Below, one piece after another: positions 9,186 to 18,432 of a DNA stretch of 64,000 bases. The stretch covers positions 1 through 64,000 of the forward strand of contig SPIB01000003.1 of assembly GCA_004535785.1 (NCBI GenBank). The letters run 5' to 3'. The DNA is from Gammaproteobacteria bacterium LSUCC0112 (lineage in GTDB: Bacteria > Pseudomonadota > Gammaproteobacteria > Pseudomonadales > Pseudohongiellaceae). Position numbers and translations under genes: made by a program. How positions within the stretch are numbered: position 1 is the first letter of the stretch; each line of letters begins with the position of its first letter. The notes beneath the pieces are model-generated. The model ran no database searches. It had not been told where the DNA came from and saw only the letters and a list, made by a program, of their open reading frames with translations.

Positions 9186-9860
9186 ATGTCCATTCTTGTC
9201 TGGTTTATTGCTGCATTTAAACTCGGGATTCCTGTCGCCGGCATGAGCTGGCTGATGTTCAACTGGCTTTACGGGGCCGGCCAGCTCTCCAGAAGTGCCG
9301 GTCACAAAGCCATTCGCGAGCAACTTGAGCAGATAAAAAAGAGCCACAAAACCAACAAAGCCAAAAGCGGTAACTATCTTTATCGTCAATGGATGATGTT
9401 TGGTGGAGGTTTCTACGGACTGGCGGTGTTGTGGACCTTGTTGAGCATAGAGGTGCTGGAGCTGATCGGCTTCCTGTTCAACTTCAATCTTCAGGAGCTA
9501 CTCGCTGACGGCGTTATCGCCATGATCGTGAATTTTATTGTTGCCCAGTTTGGCAATATTGTGACCGCCGTTGTCTGGTTTGCGTATTGGCCTGACGGGG
9601 ACCAACCCATGCTACCGTGGATACTGGTGGCTTACGCCGGGTACCTGATCGGCATTCACCTTGCACGCGAGCAGCAGACACTGCACGGGGTCAAAGACCT
9701 TGTGCCGGTAAAGCAGTTTAACTTCCGCAAAAAACTGGCAGGAACAGATCATGACAGTCATACAAAAGGTAATGAAGTATCCCCTGGCATGGCGTCTGGT
9801 TCATTGGCTGATGGCGCTGATGGTGTTGACGCTGATCCCGATCGGTCTCGTGATGGCTGA
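9186..9860 (+). CDS. unrecognised multi-pass membrane protein
   Basis: About 224 residues with four or five hydrophobic segments (about 2-28, 65-90, 100-130, 145-160) and a basic loop near 33-60. I do not recognise the family. The frame opens upstream in repeat DNA, but ATG 9186, with GGAA a few bases before it, begins the first membrane segment and is the likely start. It precedes a cytochrome b561 gene and overlaps it by 110 bp. The overlapped C-terminal 37 residues are low-complexity (rich in D, G, S), so the natural stop may have been lost to a frameshift. Confidence 0.6.
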   Translation: MSILVWFIAAFKLGIPVAGMSWLMFNWLYGAGQLSRSAGHKAIREQLEQIKKSHKTNKAKSGNYLYRQWMMFGGGFYGLAVLWTLLSIEVLELIGFLFNFNLQELLADGVIAMIVNFIVAQFGNIVTAVVWFAYWPDGDQPMLPWILVAYAGYLIGIHLAREQQTLHGVKDLVPVKQFNFRKKLAGTDHDSHTKGNEVSPGMASGSLADGADGVDADPDRSRDG

Positions 9861-10299
9861 ACGGGCCGAGGCAAATATCTGGGGAGAATTAACCAACACA
9901 CTGTATGCCTGGCACAAAGCCATTGGTTTTACGGTGCTGCTGTTGATGGTTGTCAGAATCGCCATGAAAATGCGCATGACAGCCCCTGCCTATCCAGACG
10001 CCTTGCCTCGATCATTGCAGATTGCTGCCAAGGCTCTGCATCATTCCATTTATCTGCTGCTGGTGTTGGTACCCTTGTTCGGATGGGCCGGCGTCACGGC
10101 TTTTCCTGCATTGATTACGCTCGGCGGGTATGAGCTGCCAGCGATGCCATTTATCCCTGAGAACAGCGAACTGGCTGCACAGTTGTTTGGCATACATGGC
10201 ACGCTGGCGATCATTCTGGCGTTGCTGTTGATTGGACACATGGCGGCCGCGTTCAGGCACATGTTCAAAAAGGATGGCATATTTAAACGGATGGTTTGA
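9751..10299 (+). CDS. cytochrome b561-family protein
   Basis: 182 residues with four transmembrane helices and the family's His residues in '[12 protein letters not shown]', 'YAWHKAIGF', '[17 protein letters not shown]' and 'GIHGTLAII', which ligate two b-type hemes. These inner-membrane proteins pass electrons between quinol and another partner. GGAACAG upstream of ATG 9751 supports the start. The 3' end overlaps the convergent epimerase gene by 17 bp. Confidence 0.88.
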   Translation: MTVIQKVMKYPLAWRLVHWLMALMVLTLIPIGLVMAERAEANIWGELTNTLYAWHKAIGFTVLLLMVVRIAMKMRMTAPAYPDALPRSLQIAAKALHHSIYLLLVLVPLFGWAGVTAFPALITLGGYELPAMPFIPENSELAAQLFGIHGTLAIILALLLIGHMAAAFRHMFKKDGIFKRMV

Positions 10300-11341
10300 A
10301 AAAATCCACGTACCATGCCACAAAATTATCAATGCCCTGCTGCACCGGTGTTGCCGGCTTATAATCCATGTCATCAACCAGATCAGTGACATCCGCGAAT
10401 GTTGCCGGCACATCACCGGGTTGAATCGGCAACATTTCTTTGGTGATCTTTTTACCCAGTGCGTTTTCAATTGCCTCAATAAAGTCCATCAACCGCACCG
10501 GGTTATTGTTGCCGATGTTGTAGATTTTATAGGGCGCCGATGAACTGCCCGGGTTGGGGTCAATGCCACTCCAGCGCTTATCGGCAGAGGCAGGATTGTC
10601 GATCACCCGCACTACCCCTTCGACGATGTCATCGATGTAGGTGAAATCGCGTTTCATATCACCGTTGTTAAACACCTTGATCGGCTCGCCCGCCAACGCC
10701 GCCTTGGTAAACAAAAACAACGCCATGTCCGGCCGTCCCCAGGGACCGTACACCGTAAAAAAGCGCAGGCCAGTGGCGCGAATGCCAAACAGGTGTGAGT
10801 AGGTATGCGCCATCAACTCATTGGATTTTTTGCTGGCCGCGTACAGACTGATGGGGTGATCCACATTGTGTGTGGTTGAAAACGGCAACGACTCATTGAG
10901 GCCGTACACCGAAGAACTGGACGCATAAGAAAGATTCATGACGCCATGGTGGCGGCAGCTTTCCAGAATATTCAGGAAACCAACAATGTTGGCATCGATA
11001 TACGCCTGCGGATTCTGCAGGGAATACCGCACACCAGCCTGCGCCGCAAGGTTGCACACCGCGTCGAATTTTTCCTCGGCAAACAACTGATCCAGCGCCG
11101 GCTTGTCCTCCAGCTGCAACTTGATGAAGCGGTAATTCGGCTGTGTTGTTGAGCGCAGCAACCGGCCGTACTCAATGTCAGCCTGCGCGATGCCCGCTGC
11201 CTGTAGCCGCCCGTACTTCACCCGCTGGTCGTAATAATCATTGATGCTATCCAGCCCCACCACCTCATCTCCGCGCGCCAACAGCGCCTGCGCCAGATGA
11301 AAGCCGATAAATCCGGCAGTTCCTGTAACCAAAATCTTCAT
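10283..11341 (-). CDS. UDP-glucuronate 4-epimerase-like NAD-dependent epimerase
   Basis: 352 residues. Short-chain dehydrogenase/epimerase fold with the N-terminal NAD motif G-T-A-G-F-I-G, catalytic Y-A-A-S-K (Y-x3-K), and the family signatures '[19 protein letters not shown]' and '[20 protein letters not shown]'. These indicate conversion of UDP-glucuronate to UDP-galacturonate. The frame continues about 100 codons upstream, but that part is repeat-derived and unlike the family; ATG 11341, after GGAAGAAC, is the real start. The product of the Ugd gene at 12110 is its substrate. Confidence 0.88.
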   Translation of the reverse strand: MKILVTGTAGFIGFHLAQALLARGDEVVGLDSINDYYDQRVKYGRLQAAGIAQADIEYGRLLRSTTQPNYRFIKLQLEDKPALDQLFAEEKFDAVCNLAAQAGVRYSLQNPQAYIDANIVGFLNILESCRHHGVMNLSYASSSSVYGLNESLPFSTTHNVDHPISLYAASKKSNELMAHTYSHLFGIRATGLRFFTVYGPWGRPDMALFLFTKAALAGEPIKVFNNGDMKRDFTYIDDIVEGVVRVIDNPASADKRWSGIDPNPGSSSAPYKIYNIGNNNPVRLMDFIEAIENALGKKITKEMLPIQPGDVPATFADVTDLVDDMDYKPATPVQQGIDNFVAWYVDFFKPSV

Positions 11342-11357
11342 GTGTTCTTCCTTGGGA

Positions 11358-11972
11358 TTACCTTGGGGTCGGAGGGATTGGGGTCGGAGGCATTGGGGTC
11401 GGAGGCATGCCTCCGACCCCAATGCCTCCGACCCCGGCCATAAAAGCCAGCACCCGTGCGGCGCTTTGCTGCGGGGTTTCCCCATGGGTGTATAGATGCA
11501 GATCTGGCGCGGTTGGTGCTTCGTAAGGCGAATCGATACCCGTGAAATGACTAATCTCACCCAATCGCGCCTTACGATACAGGCCCTTGACGTCACGCTG
11601 TTCTGCGACGGCCAGAGGTGTATCAACAAACACCTCATAGAAACGGCCGTGCGGTTCGATCAGGGCTCTGGCCTGAGCGCGTTCGGCAGCAAACGGTGAA
11701 ATAAAAGCGGCCAATACGATCTGTCCAGCATTCAACAGCAACCCGCACACCTCTGCTGCGCGACGAATGTTCTCTGCGCGATCCCCGGGTGTAAACCCCA
11801 GATCCCTGCATAAACCTTTGCGCAACACATCGCCATCCAGACGCACCAACGCCAGGCCTTGTGCCAGCAGCGCCTGCTCCAGTTCAACCGCAATGGAGGT
11901 TTTACCCGCGCCAGACAAGCCGGTCAACCACACCACAAATGGTTTTGCATGCATATTTTTCATGAGCCGCAT
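11358..11972 (-). CDS. cysC: adenylylsulfate (APS) kinase
   Basis: About 204 residues. The Walker A motif G-L-S-G-A-G-K-T (residues 18-25) and the CysC signatures '[17 protein letters not shown]', '[11 protein letters not shown]', 'FISPF' and '[14 protein letters not shown]' are present. The enzyme phosphorylates APS to PAPS, the sulfuryl donor for sulfotransferases such as the one at 16816. GAGGA five bases before ATG 11972 supports this start. No sulfurylase genes are adjacent. The last ~25 residues (a PPTP-rich tail) are encoded by repeat arms and are not part of the kinase fold. Confidence 0.85.
   Translation of the reverse strand: MRLMKNMHAKPFVVWLTGLSGAGKTSIAVELEQALLAQGLALVRLDGDVLRKGLCRDLGFTPGDRAENIRRAAEVCGLLLNAGQIVLAAFISPFAAERAQARALIEPHGRFYEVFVDTPLAVAEQRDVKGLYRKARLGEISHFTGIDSPYEAPTAPDLHLYTHGETPQQSAARVLAFMAGVGGIGVGGMPPTPMPPTPIPPTPR
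11365..11435. repeat. GTCGGAG repeat, GGCAT variant
   Basis: Three left units (GGGGTCGGAGGGATT, then two GGCAT-type) face two right units ending CTCCGACCCC. It overlaps the 3' end of cysC and encodes its PPTP-rich tail, so the original stop codon of cysC has been displaced. Confidence 0.9.
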
Positions 11973-11994
11973 TCTATCCTCAAAATTCAGGTTT

Positions 11995-12062
11995 GGGGTC
12001 GGAGAGATCATTTTTTGATCTCTCCGACCCCAACCTGATCATTTTTTGATCCCTCCGACCCC
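11995..12062. repeat. GTCGGAG repeat plus extra half copy
   Basis: A complete palindrome (arms flanking ATTTTTT) ends at 12031, and a second right half (ATTTTTTGATCCCTCCGACCCC split from its partner) ends at 12062. It occupies the divergent region between cysC and ugd, where it may alter promoter spacing. Confidence 0.9.
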
Positions 12063-12109
12063 AAAAAAGCCGCTACAATCCGGCATCGCAAAGTCAACAT
12101 AGGGACATC

Positions 12110-13276
12110 ATGAAAATCGCAATTGCAGGCACAGGTTACGTGGGATTATCCAACGCGGTGTTGTTGGCGCAGCACAATGACGTGGTGGCACTGGATATCA
12201 TTGAAGACAAAGTGAACATGATCAACAACCGGCAGAGCCCGGTTGGCGACGCTGACATTGAGCATTATTTGCAACATAAGCCGTTGAATCTCAAGGCTAC
12301 GCTCGACAAACAGGACGCGTACAGCAACGCCGATTTTGTGATCATTGCCACGCCCACTGATTATGATCCGCAAACCAATTACTTCAATACCCGTTCCGTA
12401 GAAGCCGTTATCAAGGATGTCACCGCCATCAATCCAAACGCGGTGATGGTGATCAAGTCCACGGTGCCGGTTGGTTATACCGCCAAGGCCAAGGAGCAGT
12501 TTGGCACCAATAACATCATGTTTTCGCCGGAGTTTTTACGGGAAGGCAAAGCGCTGCACGACAACCTTTATCCATCACGCATCATAGTGGGCGAGCGTTC
12601 CGAACGCGCTGAACGGTTCGCGGCACTGCTGCAACAAGGTGCCATCAAGCAGGATGTGCAGGTGCTGTTTATCGACTCCACCGAGGCCGAAGCCGTCAAG
12701 TTGTTCTCCAATACCTACCTTGCCATGCGTGTTGCCTATTTTAATGAACTCGACACCTACGCGGCGTCGCATGGGCTGAACACCCGGCAGATTATCGACG
12801 GGGTGTGCCTGGATCCGCGCATCGGCAATCACTACAACAATCCCTCGTTTGGATATGGCGGTTACTGCCTGCCCAAAGATACCAAACAGCTGCTGGCCAA
12901 CTACTCGGAAGTGCCGCAGAACCTGATAAACGCCATTGTGGACGCCAATCGTACGCGCAAGGATTTTATTGCTGACAGCATTGTGGCGCGCAATCCGCAA
13001 GTGGTGGGCGTGTACCGGCTGATCATGAAAGCCGGCTCGGATAATTTCCGGGCATCCAGCATCCAAGGCATCATGAAGCGCATAAAAGCCAAGGGAATCA
13101 AGGTGGTTGTCTTTGAACCGGCGTTGCATGAACCGGAGTTTTTCCGTTCACCGGTGATGCACGATCTTGATGCATTCAAAGACATGTGTGACGTCATCAT
13201 CGCCAACCGCATGACCGACGTGCTCGCCGATGTCGAACACAAAGTGTTTACCCGCGACCTGTTTGGCAGCGATTGA
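12110..13276 (+). CDS. ugd: UDP-glucose 6-dehydrogenase
   Basis: 388 residues. The N-terminal NAD-binding motif G-T-G-Y-V-G-L-S, the central '[21 protein letters not shown]' and the catalytic cysteine motif [11 protein letters not shown] (Cys253) identify the UDP-glucose/GDP-mannose dehydrogenase family. It oxidises UDP-glucose to UDP-glucuronate in two NAD-dependent steps. AGGGA precedes the ATG. It is divergent from cysC and the epimerase and feeds uronic acid into the capsule-type polysaccharide. Confidence 0.92.
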   Translation: MKIAIAGTGYVGLSNAVLLAQHNDVVALDIIEDKVNMINNRQSPVGDADIEHYLQHKPLNLKATLDKQDAYSNADFVIIATPTDYDPQTNYFNTRSVEAVIKDVTAINPNAVMVIKSTVPVGYTAKAKEQFGTNNIMFSPEFLREGKALHDNLYPSRIIVGERSERAERFAALLQQGAIKQDVQVLFIDSTEAEAVKLFSNTYLAMRVAYFNELDTYAASHGLNTRQIIDGVCLDPRIGNHYNNPSFGYGGYCLPKDTKQLLANYSEVPQNLINAIVDANRTRKDFIADSIVARNPQVVGVYRLIMKAGSDNFRASSIQGIMKRIKAKGIKVVVFEPALHEPEFFRSPVMHDLDAFKDMCDVIIANRMTDVLADVEHKVFTRDLFGSD

Positions 13277-13294
13277 TGCTGGGGGTTGTTGCCT

Positions 13295-13372
13295 GGGGTC
13301 GGAGAGATCATTTTTTGATCTCTCCGACCCCAGCCTGCCCCAACCTGTACAAATAATGATCTCTCCGACCCC
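13295..13372. repeat. GTCGGAG repeat plus diverged half copy
   Basis: A complete palindrome (13295-13331) is followed after about 25 bases by a right half ending CTCTCCGACCCC at 13372. It lies just downstream of ugd. Confidence 0.9.
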
Positions 13373-13717
13373 AAACAAATCCTGTCCAAAGCGGTGCCTG
13401 CGGCACCAGAGTCGCACCAGATTAGTTCGTTGGCGCCACGGCTGCAAAAGCGTGTGGTTGTTGCCTCTGAGGGGTGCCTACGCATCGACTGCGGCGTGCA
13501 TTCACAGTATGACTCACTTTATGCATATATATCATATGGTTATAACTACGTCTCCAAACCGCAGGCCGCGCAGCAACTGAGCTGTTTTCTACGTTAATGG
13601 ACTTAGCGTACTCAAACTTCACGAGTCAATGGCATGAATAGTGCGTCTTTGCAGTCGTCAGCTACATCAAGGTTCACCTCTAACAAGTTAATAGCCAGAA
13701 CACTGTGAGGACACAAC
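13373..13717. other. intergenic region upstream of second TonB receptor
   Basis: 345 bases without a convincing gene. The part after about 13500 is AT-rich and probably carries the promoter of the receptor gene. GTGAGGA just before 13718 is its ribosome binding site. I cannot assign a specific promoter or operator. Confidence 0.5.
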
Positions 13718-16700
13718 ATGCATGCGCACTACAGCAAAAAAGCCAATCCACACAAGATCAAGTTACTCTCTGCAGCGGTTTCTTTTGCCCTGTTTCCTGT
13801 CGGATCTCAGCTCTACGCCCAGGACGGCGCAGATACGCCGCAACTTGAGGAAGTTGTCGTCACAGGGTCGCGTATCACCCGCTTCGAAGGCGATTACGTC
13901 GCACCCGTGTTATCGCTGGGCGCGGAACAAATGGAACAATCAGGCAAAGTCAATATTGAAGATTTTGTGAGCGAAGTGGCCGCGCTGGTGGGCTCAACCG
14001 GTTCGTTTGAATCCGCCAGTGGTTCAAATGGTACTCGTACCGGTATCAACTCGCTGAACATGCGTAACCTTGGCACCAACCGAACGCTGGTGCTGGTCAA
14101 TGGCCGACGCCACGTGGCCTCCATCGCCTCTGGTGAACCGTTGGTTGACACCAACACCATCCCCACAGCACTGATTGAACGCGTCGACATTCTGACCGGC
14201 GGCGCATCTGCAGTTTACGGTGCCGATGCGGTGTCAGGTGCGGTGAACTTTGTGTTAAAAGATGATTTTGAAGGCTTTGCCATGCGCAGCCAGGGTGGCA
14301 TTTCCGGTCAACGCGATGCCGAAGAATATTTTGCCTCCTTTGTGTGGGGCGCCAATTTCGCGGATGACCGCGGCAACATCACCTCCAGCTACGAGTACCG
14401 CAAACAGGAAAAACTGCAGATTTTTGAGCGCGACTATGGCCTGACCGGACGCCAGTACATGGTCAACAACCCGGCCGAGTTCCGCAAAACTGACGACCCC
14501 AATGTGCCCGACCGCATAGTCGCCGGCGACCGCCGGTTTATTTTCACCGCACCCGATGGCCGTTATGACATCCTCGGTTTTAATACCGCCACCGGCCGCA
14601 ATCTCAGGTTCGGAGACATCAAGTTAAACAGCCGCGGACAGCCCTTTGACCAAGGCGTTGCTGTGTCTGGCTCTGCTGCGTTGGGCGGTGACGGCACGCC
14701 GACTGCCTATTTCACCAGCCAGTTCCTGCCAGACATGGACACCCACGCGGTTAACTTGAACGGCCGATTTGATATCAGCGAGCGCGCCACGGCATTTACC
14801 GAATTTAAATATGTGCGCACTGACGCTATCAATCCACAGTCCTCATCTTTCACATCGGTACTCGAACTCGGACTGGACAACCCATTTATTCCGTCAGCCT
14901 TTGCTTCCGCATTGGCAGGCGTTCAGAACCCGGTCATCAATCTGGCACGAGACGACCTGGAGCTGCGTTCATCCAACGACAACACCCGAGAAACCACCCG
15001 TTTTGTGGTGGGCCTGCGCGGCGACCTGACCGACTGGCTCGACTACGAAGTTTCTTTTAACCATGGCGTGACTGACGTCGCCGCGCGTATTCAGAACATG
15101 CGCCGCGAAGACCGTTACTTCGCCGCCATGGACGCTGTCCGTGATCCAACAACTGGCCAACCAACCTGCCGATCCAACCTGAATCCCGCGGCTGTGCCAC
15201 CACACGACGCCGTGGTGTCCTCGTATAACCCCGCTGTCTGGGGAGACCCGGCCAACAGCACATTTACACCCGGCCCCAACAGTGGCTGCGTACCGTTTAA
15301 CCCGTTTTATGATGGTACCTCCGGCTACTTTACACCGGGCGTCCTCGCCTCTGACAACCCCAATGCCGCAGCAGTGGCCTTTATCACAGGCGGCGGAACG
15401 CCACTGATCGACAGTGGCGAAGTCCAGCAGACCGTTCTTAACGGCTTTGTGGCAGGCAACACCTCCGGATTGGGTTTTGAACTGCCAGCCGGACCGATTG
15501 ACTTTGTTTTTGGTGGTGAATACCGCGAGGAAGAAATTTCCAACAACGTGGACCCGATCCGAAGCAATCCAAACGGCTTGACCTCGCTCAACTTCGAGCG
15601 AAACAGCGCCGCAAAATACGATGTTGCGGAGGCCTTTACCGAATTCTCTGCGCCGATCTTTGAAGACCTCGCCCCGTTACTGCAAGCGTTGCGACTGGAT
15701 GGCGCATACCGCTATTCAGACTATTCCACCATCGGCGAAACCAGCGCTTACAGCGTCGGCTTGAACCTGACAATCAATGAAAACCTGATTGTGCGCGGAT
15801 CCATGGGGCAATCGGTACGTTCGCCCAACCTGAACGAATTGTTCTCACCTGACAACGAAGGATCGTTCCGTCCGGATGACCCCTGTGAGGTCTTTAACCT
15901 TGGCAGTCAGACGGCAAACGCCATCGCCAACTGTCAGGCAGACCTGGCACCTCTGGGTGTTGACCCCAGCAACTTCCTGTCGGCATCACCGGTGGGCCGC
16001 CCCGGTGTGATCGGTGGTAACCCCAATCTGCAAGAAGAAACCAGCGACACCAAAACCATTGGTGTGGTCGTGACGCCCACCATTCTGCCGGGTTTTGTGG
16101 CAACGCTGGATGCGTGGCAAATCGACATGGCGCAGGGCATTCTTTACCCAAGCGCCAATGAGATCGTTAAACAGTGTTATGACGCGCCATCATTGGACAA
16201 CGCGTTCTGCAGCCTGTTTACGCGTGCTACGTCTGGCATCGTTGGTGCGATTATCGACTTGCAACAGCGCCCGGTTAACGTGAGCGACCTGAGCACATCA
16301 GGCGTCGACTTCAGTTTCACATACACCACGGATCTGGGTTTTGATGCAGGATCACTGACGCTGGGTCTGAATGGCAGCTTCCTCGACACCCTGTTAACAC
16401 AGCCAACCGTGGCGCCAATGCAAGTGGAACAAGCGGGCATGGTCACCACGCTGCTGGGCCAACATTCTCCGGAATGGGTAGCAAACGTCAGCGCCAACTG
16501 GGCACGTGGTCCGCTGTCGGTGAATTACCGCCTGCACCACCAGAGCAGCCTGGATATTTTCACCAAAGAACAGATGTCGCGCCAACCCGATTTGTCTGAC
16601 TTCACGCAAACTCGTCGTCTGTATGTGCACGACATTCAGGCAGATTACGCGTTTGATTCTGGCATCAAAGCGTATATCGGTGTGAACAACCTGCGAGACA

Positions 16701-16816
16701 GAGAGCCAGATGCCACGTATTTGAACACACCGATTGGCGCGCGTGGTCGTTTTGTGTACATGGGTCTCAGTGCTGAATTTGAGAACCTGAGTCGATTGGC
16801 GAACCCGTTCAGATAA
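13718..16816 (+). CDS. TonB-dependent outer-membrane receptor
   Basis: 1032 residues. A signal peptide ends at 'GSQLYAQ', followed by TonB-box-like 'LEEVVVTGSRI', a plug domain ('RTLVLVNGRRHVA', 'IERVDILTGGASAVYGADAVSGAVN') and a long barrel. Its stop overlaps the start of the TPR-sulfotransferase (TAATG), so the two are translationally coupled. TonB receptor plus TPR-sulfotransferase is a common pairing in marine Proteobacteria, but its physiological role is not known. The ligand cannot be read from sequence. Confidence 0.93.
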   Translation: MHAHYSKKANPHKIKLLSAAVSFALFPVGSQLYAQDGADTPQLEEVVVTGSRITRFEGDYVAPVLSLGAEQMEQSGKVNIEDFVSEVAALVGSTGSFESASGSNGTRTGINSLNMRNLGTNRTLVLVNGRRHVASIASGEPLVDTNTIPTALIERVDILTGGASAVYGADAVSGAVNFVLKDDFEGFAMRSQGGISGQRDAEEYFASFVWGANFADDRGNITSSYEYRKQEKLQIFERDYGLTGRQYMVNNPAEFRKTDDPNVPDRIVAGDRRFIFTAPDGRYDILGFNTATGRNLRFGDIKLNSRGQPFDQGVAVSGSAALGGDGTPTAYFTSQFLPDMDTHAVNLNGRFDISERATAFTEFKYVRTDAINPQSSSFTSVLELGLDNPFIPSAFASALAGVQNPVINLARDDLELRSSNDNTRETTRFVVGLRGDLTDWLDYEVSFNHGVTDVAARIQNMRREDRYFAAMDAVRDPTTGQPTCRSNLNPAAVPPHDAVVSSYNPAVWGDPANSTFTPGPNSGCVPFNPFYDGTSGYFTPGVLASDNPNAAAVAFITGGGTPLIDSGEVQQTVLNGFVAGNTSGLGFELPAGPIDFVFGGEYREEEISNNVDPIRSNPNGLTSLNFERNSAAKYDVAEAFTEFSAPIFEDLAPLLQALRLDGAYRYSDYSTIGETSAYSVGLNLTINENLIVRGSMGQSVRSPNLNELFSPDNEGSFRPDDPCEVFNLGSQTANAIANCQADLAPLGVDPSNFLSASPVGRPGVIGGNPNLQEETSDTKTIGVVVTPTILPGFVATLDAWQIDMAQGILYPSANEIVKQCYDAPSLDNAFCSLFTRATSGIVGAIIDLQQRPVNVSDLSTSGVDFSFTYTTDLGFDAGSLTLGLNGSFLDTLLTQPTVAPMQVEQAGMVTTLLGQHSPEWVANVSANWARGPLSVNYRLHHQSSLDIFTKEQMSRQPDLSDFTQTRRLYVHDIQADYAFDSGIKAYIGVNNLRDREPDATYLNTPIGARGRFVYMGLSAEFENLSRLANPFR

Positions 16817-18432
16817 TGGACGTCATGTCCCGGGCGGAGTCTTCGTGGATGTTGCTGGCGCGTGCCGAAGTGCGCGCCGGCAATGTTGCGCAAGCCTTAA
16901 CCCTGTTATCGCATGCCCAGCATAACACTCCCGCAGACTCAGAGCCGTGGCAGTTTGCTGCGGCACTGGCTACCCAAGTGCGTGACTGGCCGGTTTTGCA
17001 AGACATCGCCAGGCGCTGGACAACAGCGCATCCCATGGCGGTGGATGCCTGGCAAAACCTGTCGCGGGCTTATTTTGAACAGTCGCAGTTTTTGCCAGCC
17101 ATTGCTGCATTTGATTCCGTCATGAAACTGGAACCTGGCAAACTGATTCATCAGGTCAGCGCTGCCAGACTTGCTACTGCAGCTCATCAATACAGCCGTG
17201 CACGCTCCTTGCTTGAAAATGTGTTACAACAGGCGCCTGATGCGCCAGAAGTCCTGTATGCCCTGGCGCGGGTGTACCATCTGAGCGGTGAACTTGAGTT
17301 GGCTGAACGGTTATGCCGGCGCAGCATCGTTGCTCAACCCGGATATCCACCGGCCTACACCATGCTCGGTTTGCTGCGTGAAGGGCGTCTGGAGGATTCA
17401 GATATCCGGGCGATTGAGCAGATGCTTGCACACCCTTCCTTGCACCCGGAATACAAAGCTATGCTCGGCTTTACCTTGGGAGATGCATTGGATCGTCGCG
17501 GTGATTACGCAGGCGCCTTTGCTGCATGGCAAGCAGCCAATCTGATTAATCTGTCCATTGCCCGGCAGGAAAGCATCGTGTATGACCGCGCTTTTCAGGA
17601 AGCGGAGGTCGCCGTTCTGGACGAGTTATTTTCTTATAAAGAGGCTGTGTCGGTGCAATTGTTTGCCGACGACACTGCTATGAGCGCCGTTGAAAGTGCC
17701 AGCTATCCCACACCAATTTTTGTGGTAGGCATGCCGCGCTCGGGGACCACGCTGGCGGAGTCGGTTCTGGCCTCACACTCGCAGGTCACTGGCGCCGGTG
17801 AATTACCATCGCTGTGTGCCATTCATGATGAATTAATCACTGTTGCCCGTCAGCAGGGCATCAATGCTGCTCGTGACATGCTGTTGAACAATGCGGTGAA
17901 CTGGCGCGCGCGTTACCTTGAGGCATTGCCGGCGCATGGCGAAGCGGCGTACATCGTCGACAAGCAGCCGCTTAATTTTCGCTCAGTGGGGCTGATTCGT
18001 GTGTTGTTCCCCGACTCGCCCATCATCTACACGCAACGCGCCGCGCTGGATGTGGGTTTCTCCATCTACCGCAACAACTTCACCAAACACTGGCCGTGCG
18101 CCCACCGCTTAGCTGACATTGCGCACTACCTCGGTGTGCACGCGCGCATCATGTCACTCTGGCAACAACGCTTTCCCGGCCTCCTGCACGTGCTGGATCA
18201 CGCCGCGATGGTGCGCGACCCGGCCCGGGAAATCCGTGCCTTGCTCGCGTTTGCCGGCCTGGACTTTGAAGACGCCTGCCTCACTCCGCACCAGACGCAG
18301 CGCCCGATCGCCACCTTCAGCGCCGTCCAGGTCCGCCGCCCCGTCTCCGCCGCCTACACCGGCCGCGCTGCCCACTACCTGCCCTGGTTGGGAGAGTTTG
18401 GAGAGCTTGGGGTCGGAGAGATCAAAAAATGA
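16816..18432 (+). CDS. TPR-repeat sulfotransferase
   Basis: 538 residues. Helical TPR-like repeats fill about residues 10-260, and a sulfotransferase domain follows with the 5'-phosphosulfate loop P-R-S-G-T-T-L (307-313) and a downstream 'PDSPIIYTQRAALDVGFSIYRNNF' segment typical of the 3'-phosphate region. It transfers sulfate from PAPS to an unknown acceptor, perhaps a peptide or surface molecule recognised by the TPR part. The final residues (ELGVGEIKK) come from a repeat arm that also provides the stop. The 3' end overlaps the convergent DUF2235 gene by 58 bp. Confidence 0.88.
   Translation: MDVMSRAESSWMLLARAEVRAGNVAQALTLLSHAQHNTPADSEPWQFAAALATQVRDWPVLQDIARRWTTAHPMAVDAWQNLSRAYFEQSQFLPAIAAFDSVMKLEPGKLIHQVSAARLATAAHQYSRARSLLENVLQQAPDAPEVLYALARVYHLSGELELAERLCRRSIVAQPGYPPAYTMLGLLREGRLEDSDIRAIEQMLAHPSLHPEYKAMLGFTLGDALDRRGDYAGAFAAWQAANLINLSIARQESIVYDRAFQEAEVAVLDELFSYKEAVSVQLFADDTAMSAVESASYPTPIFVVGMPRSGTTLAESVLASHSQVTGAGELPSLCAIHDELITVARQQGINAARDMLLNNAVNWRARYLEALPAHGEAAYIVDKQPLNFRSVGLIRVLFPDSPIIYTQRAALDVGFSIYRNNFTKHWPCAHRLADIAHYLGVHARIMSLWQQRFPGLLHVLDHAAMVRDPAREIRALLAFAGLDFEDACLTPHQTQRPIATFSAVQVRRPVSAAYTGRAAHYLPWLGEFGELGVGEIKK

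Noticed and set aside
9019-9246. Open frame through the 14-bp tandem array, with Gly/Val/Trp-rich repeats
   Set aside because: It is a translation of the repeat array itself, continues into the leader of the real gene at 9186, and has no ribosome binding site.
11342-11638. N-terminal extension of the epimerase by about 100 codons
   Set aside because: The extension is repeat-derived and overlaps cysC; the NAD motif starts at ATG 11341, which has a ribosome binding site.
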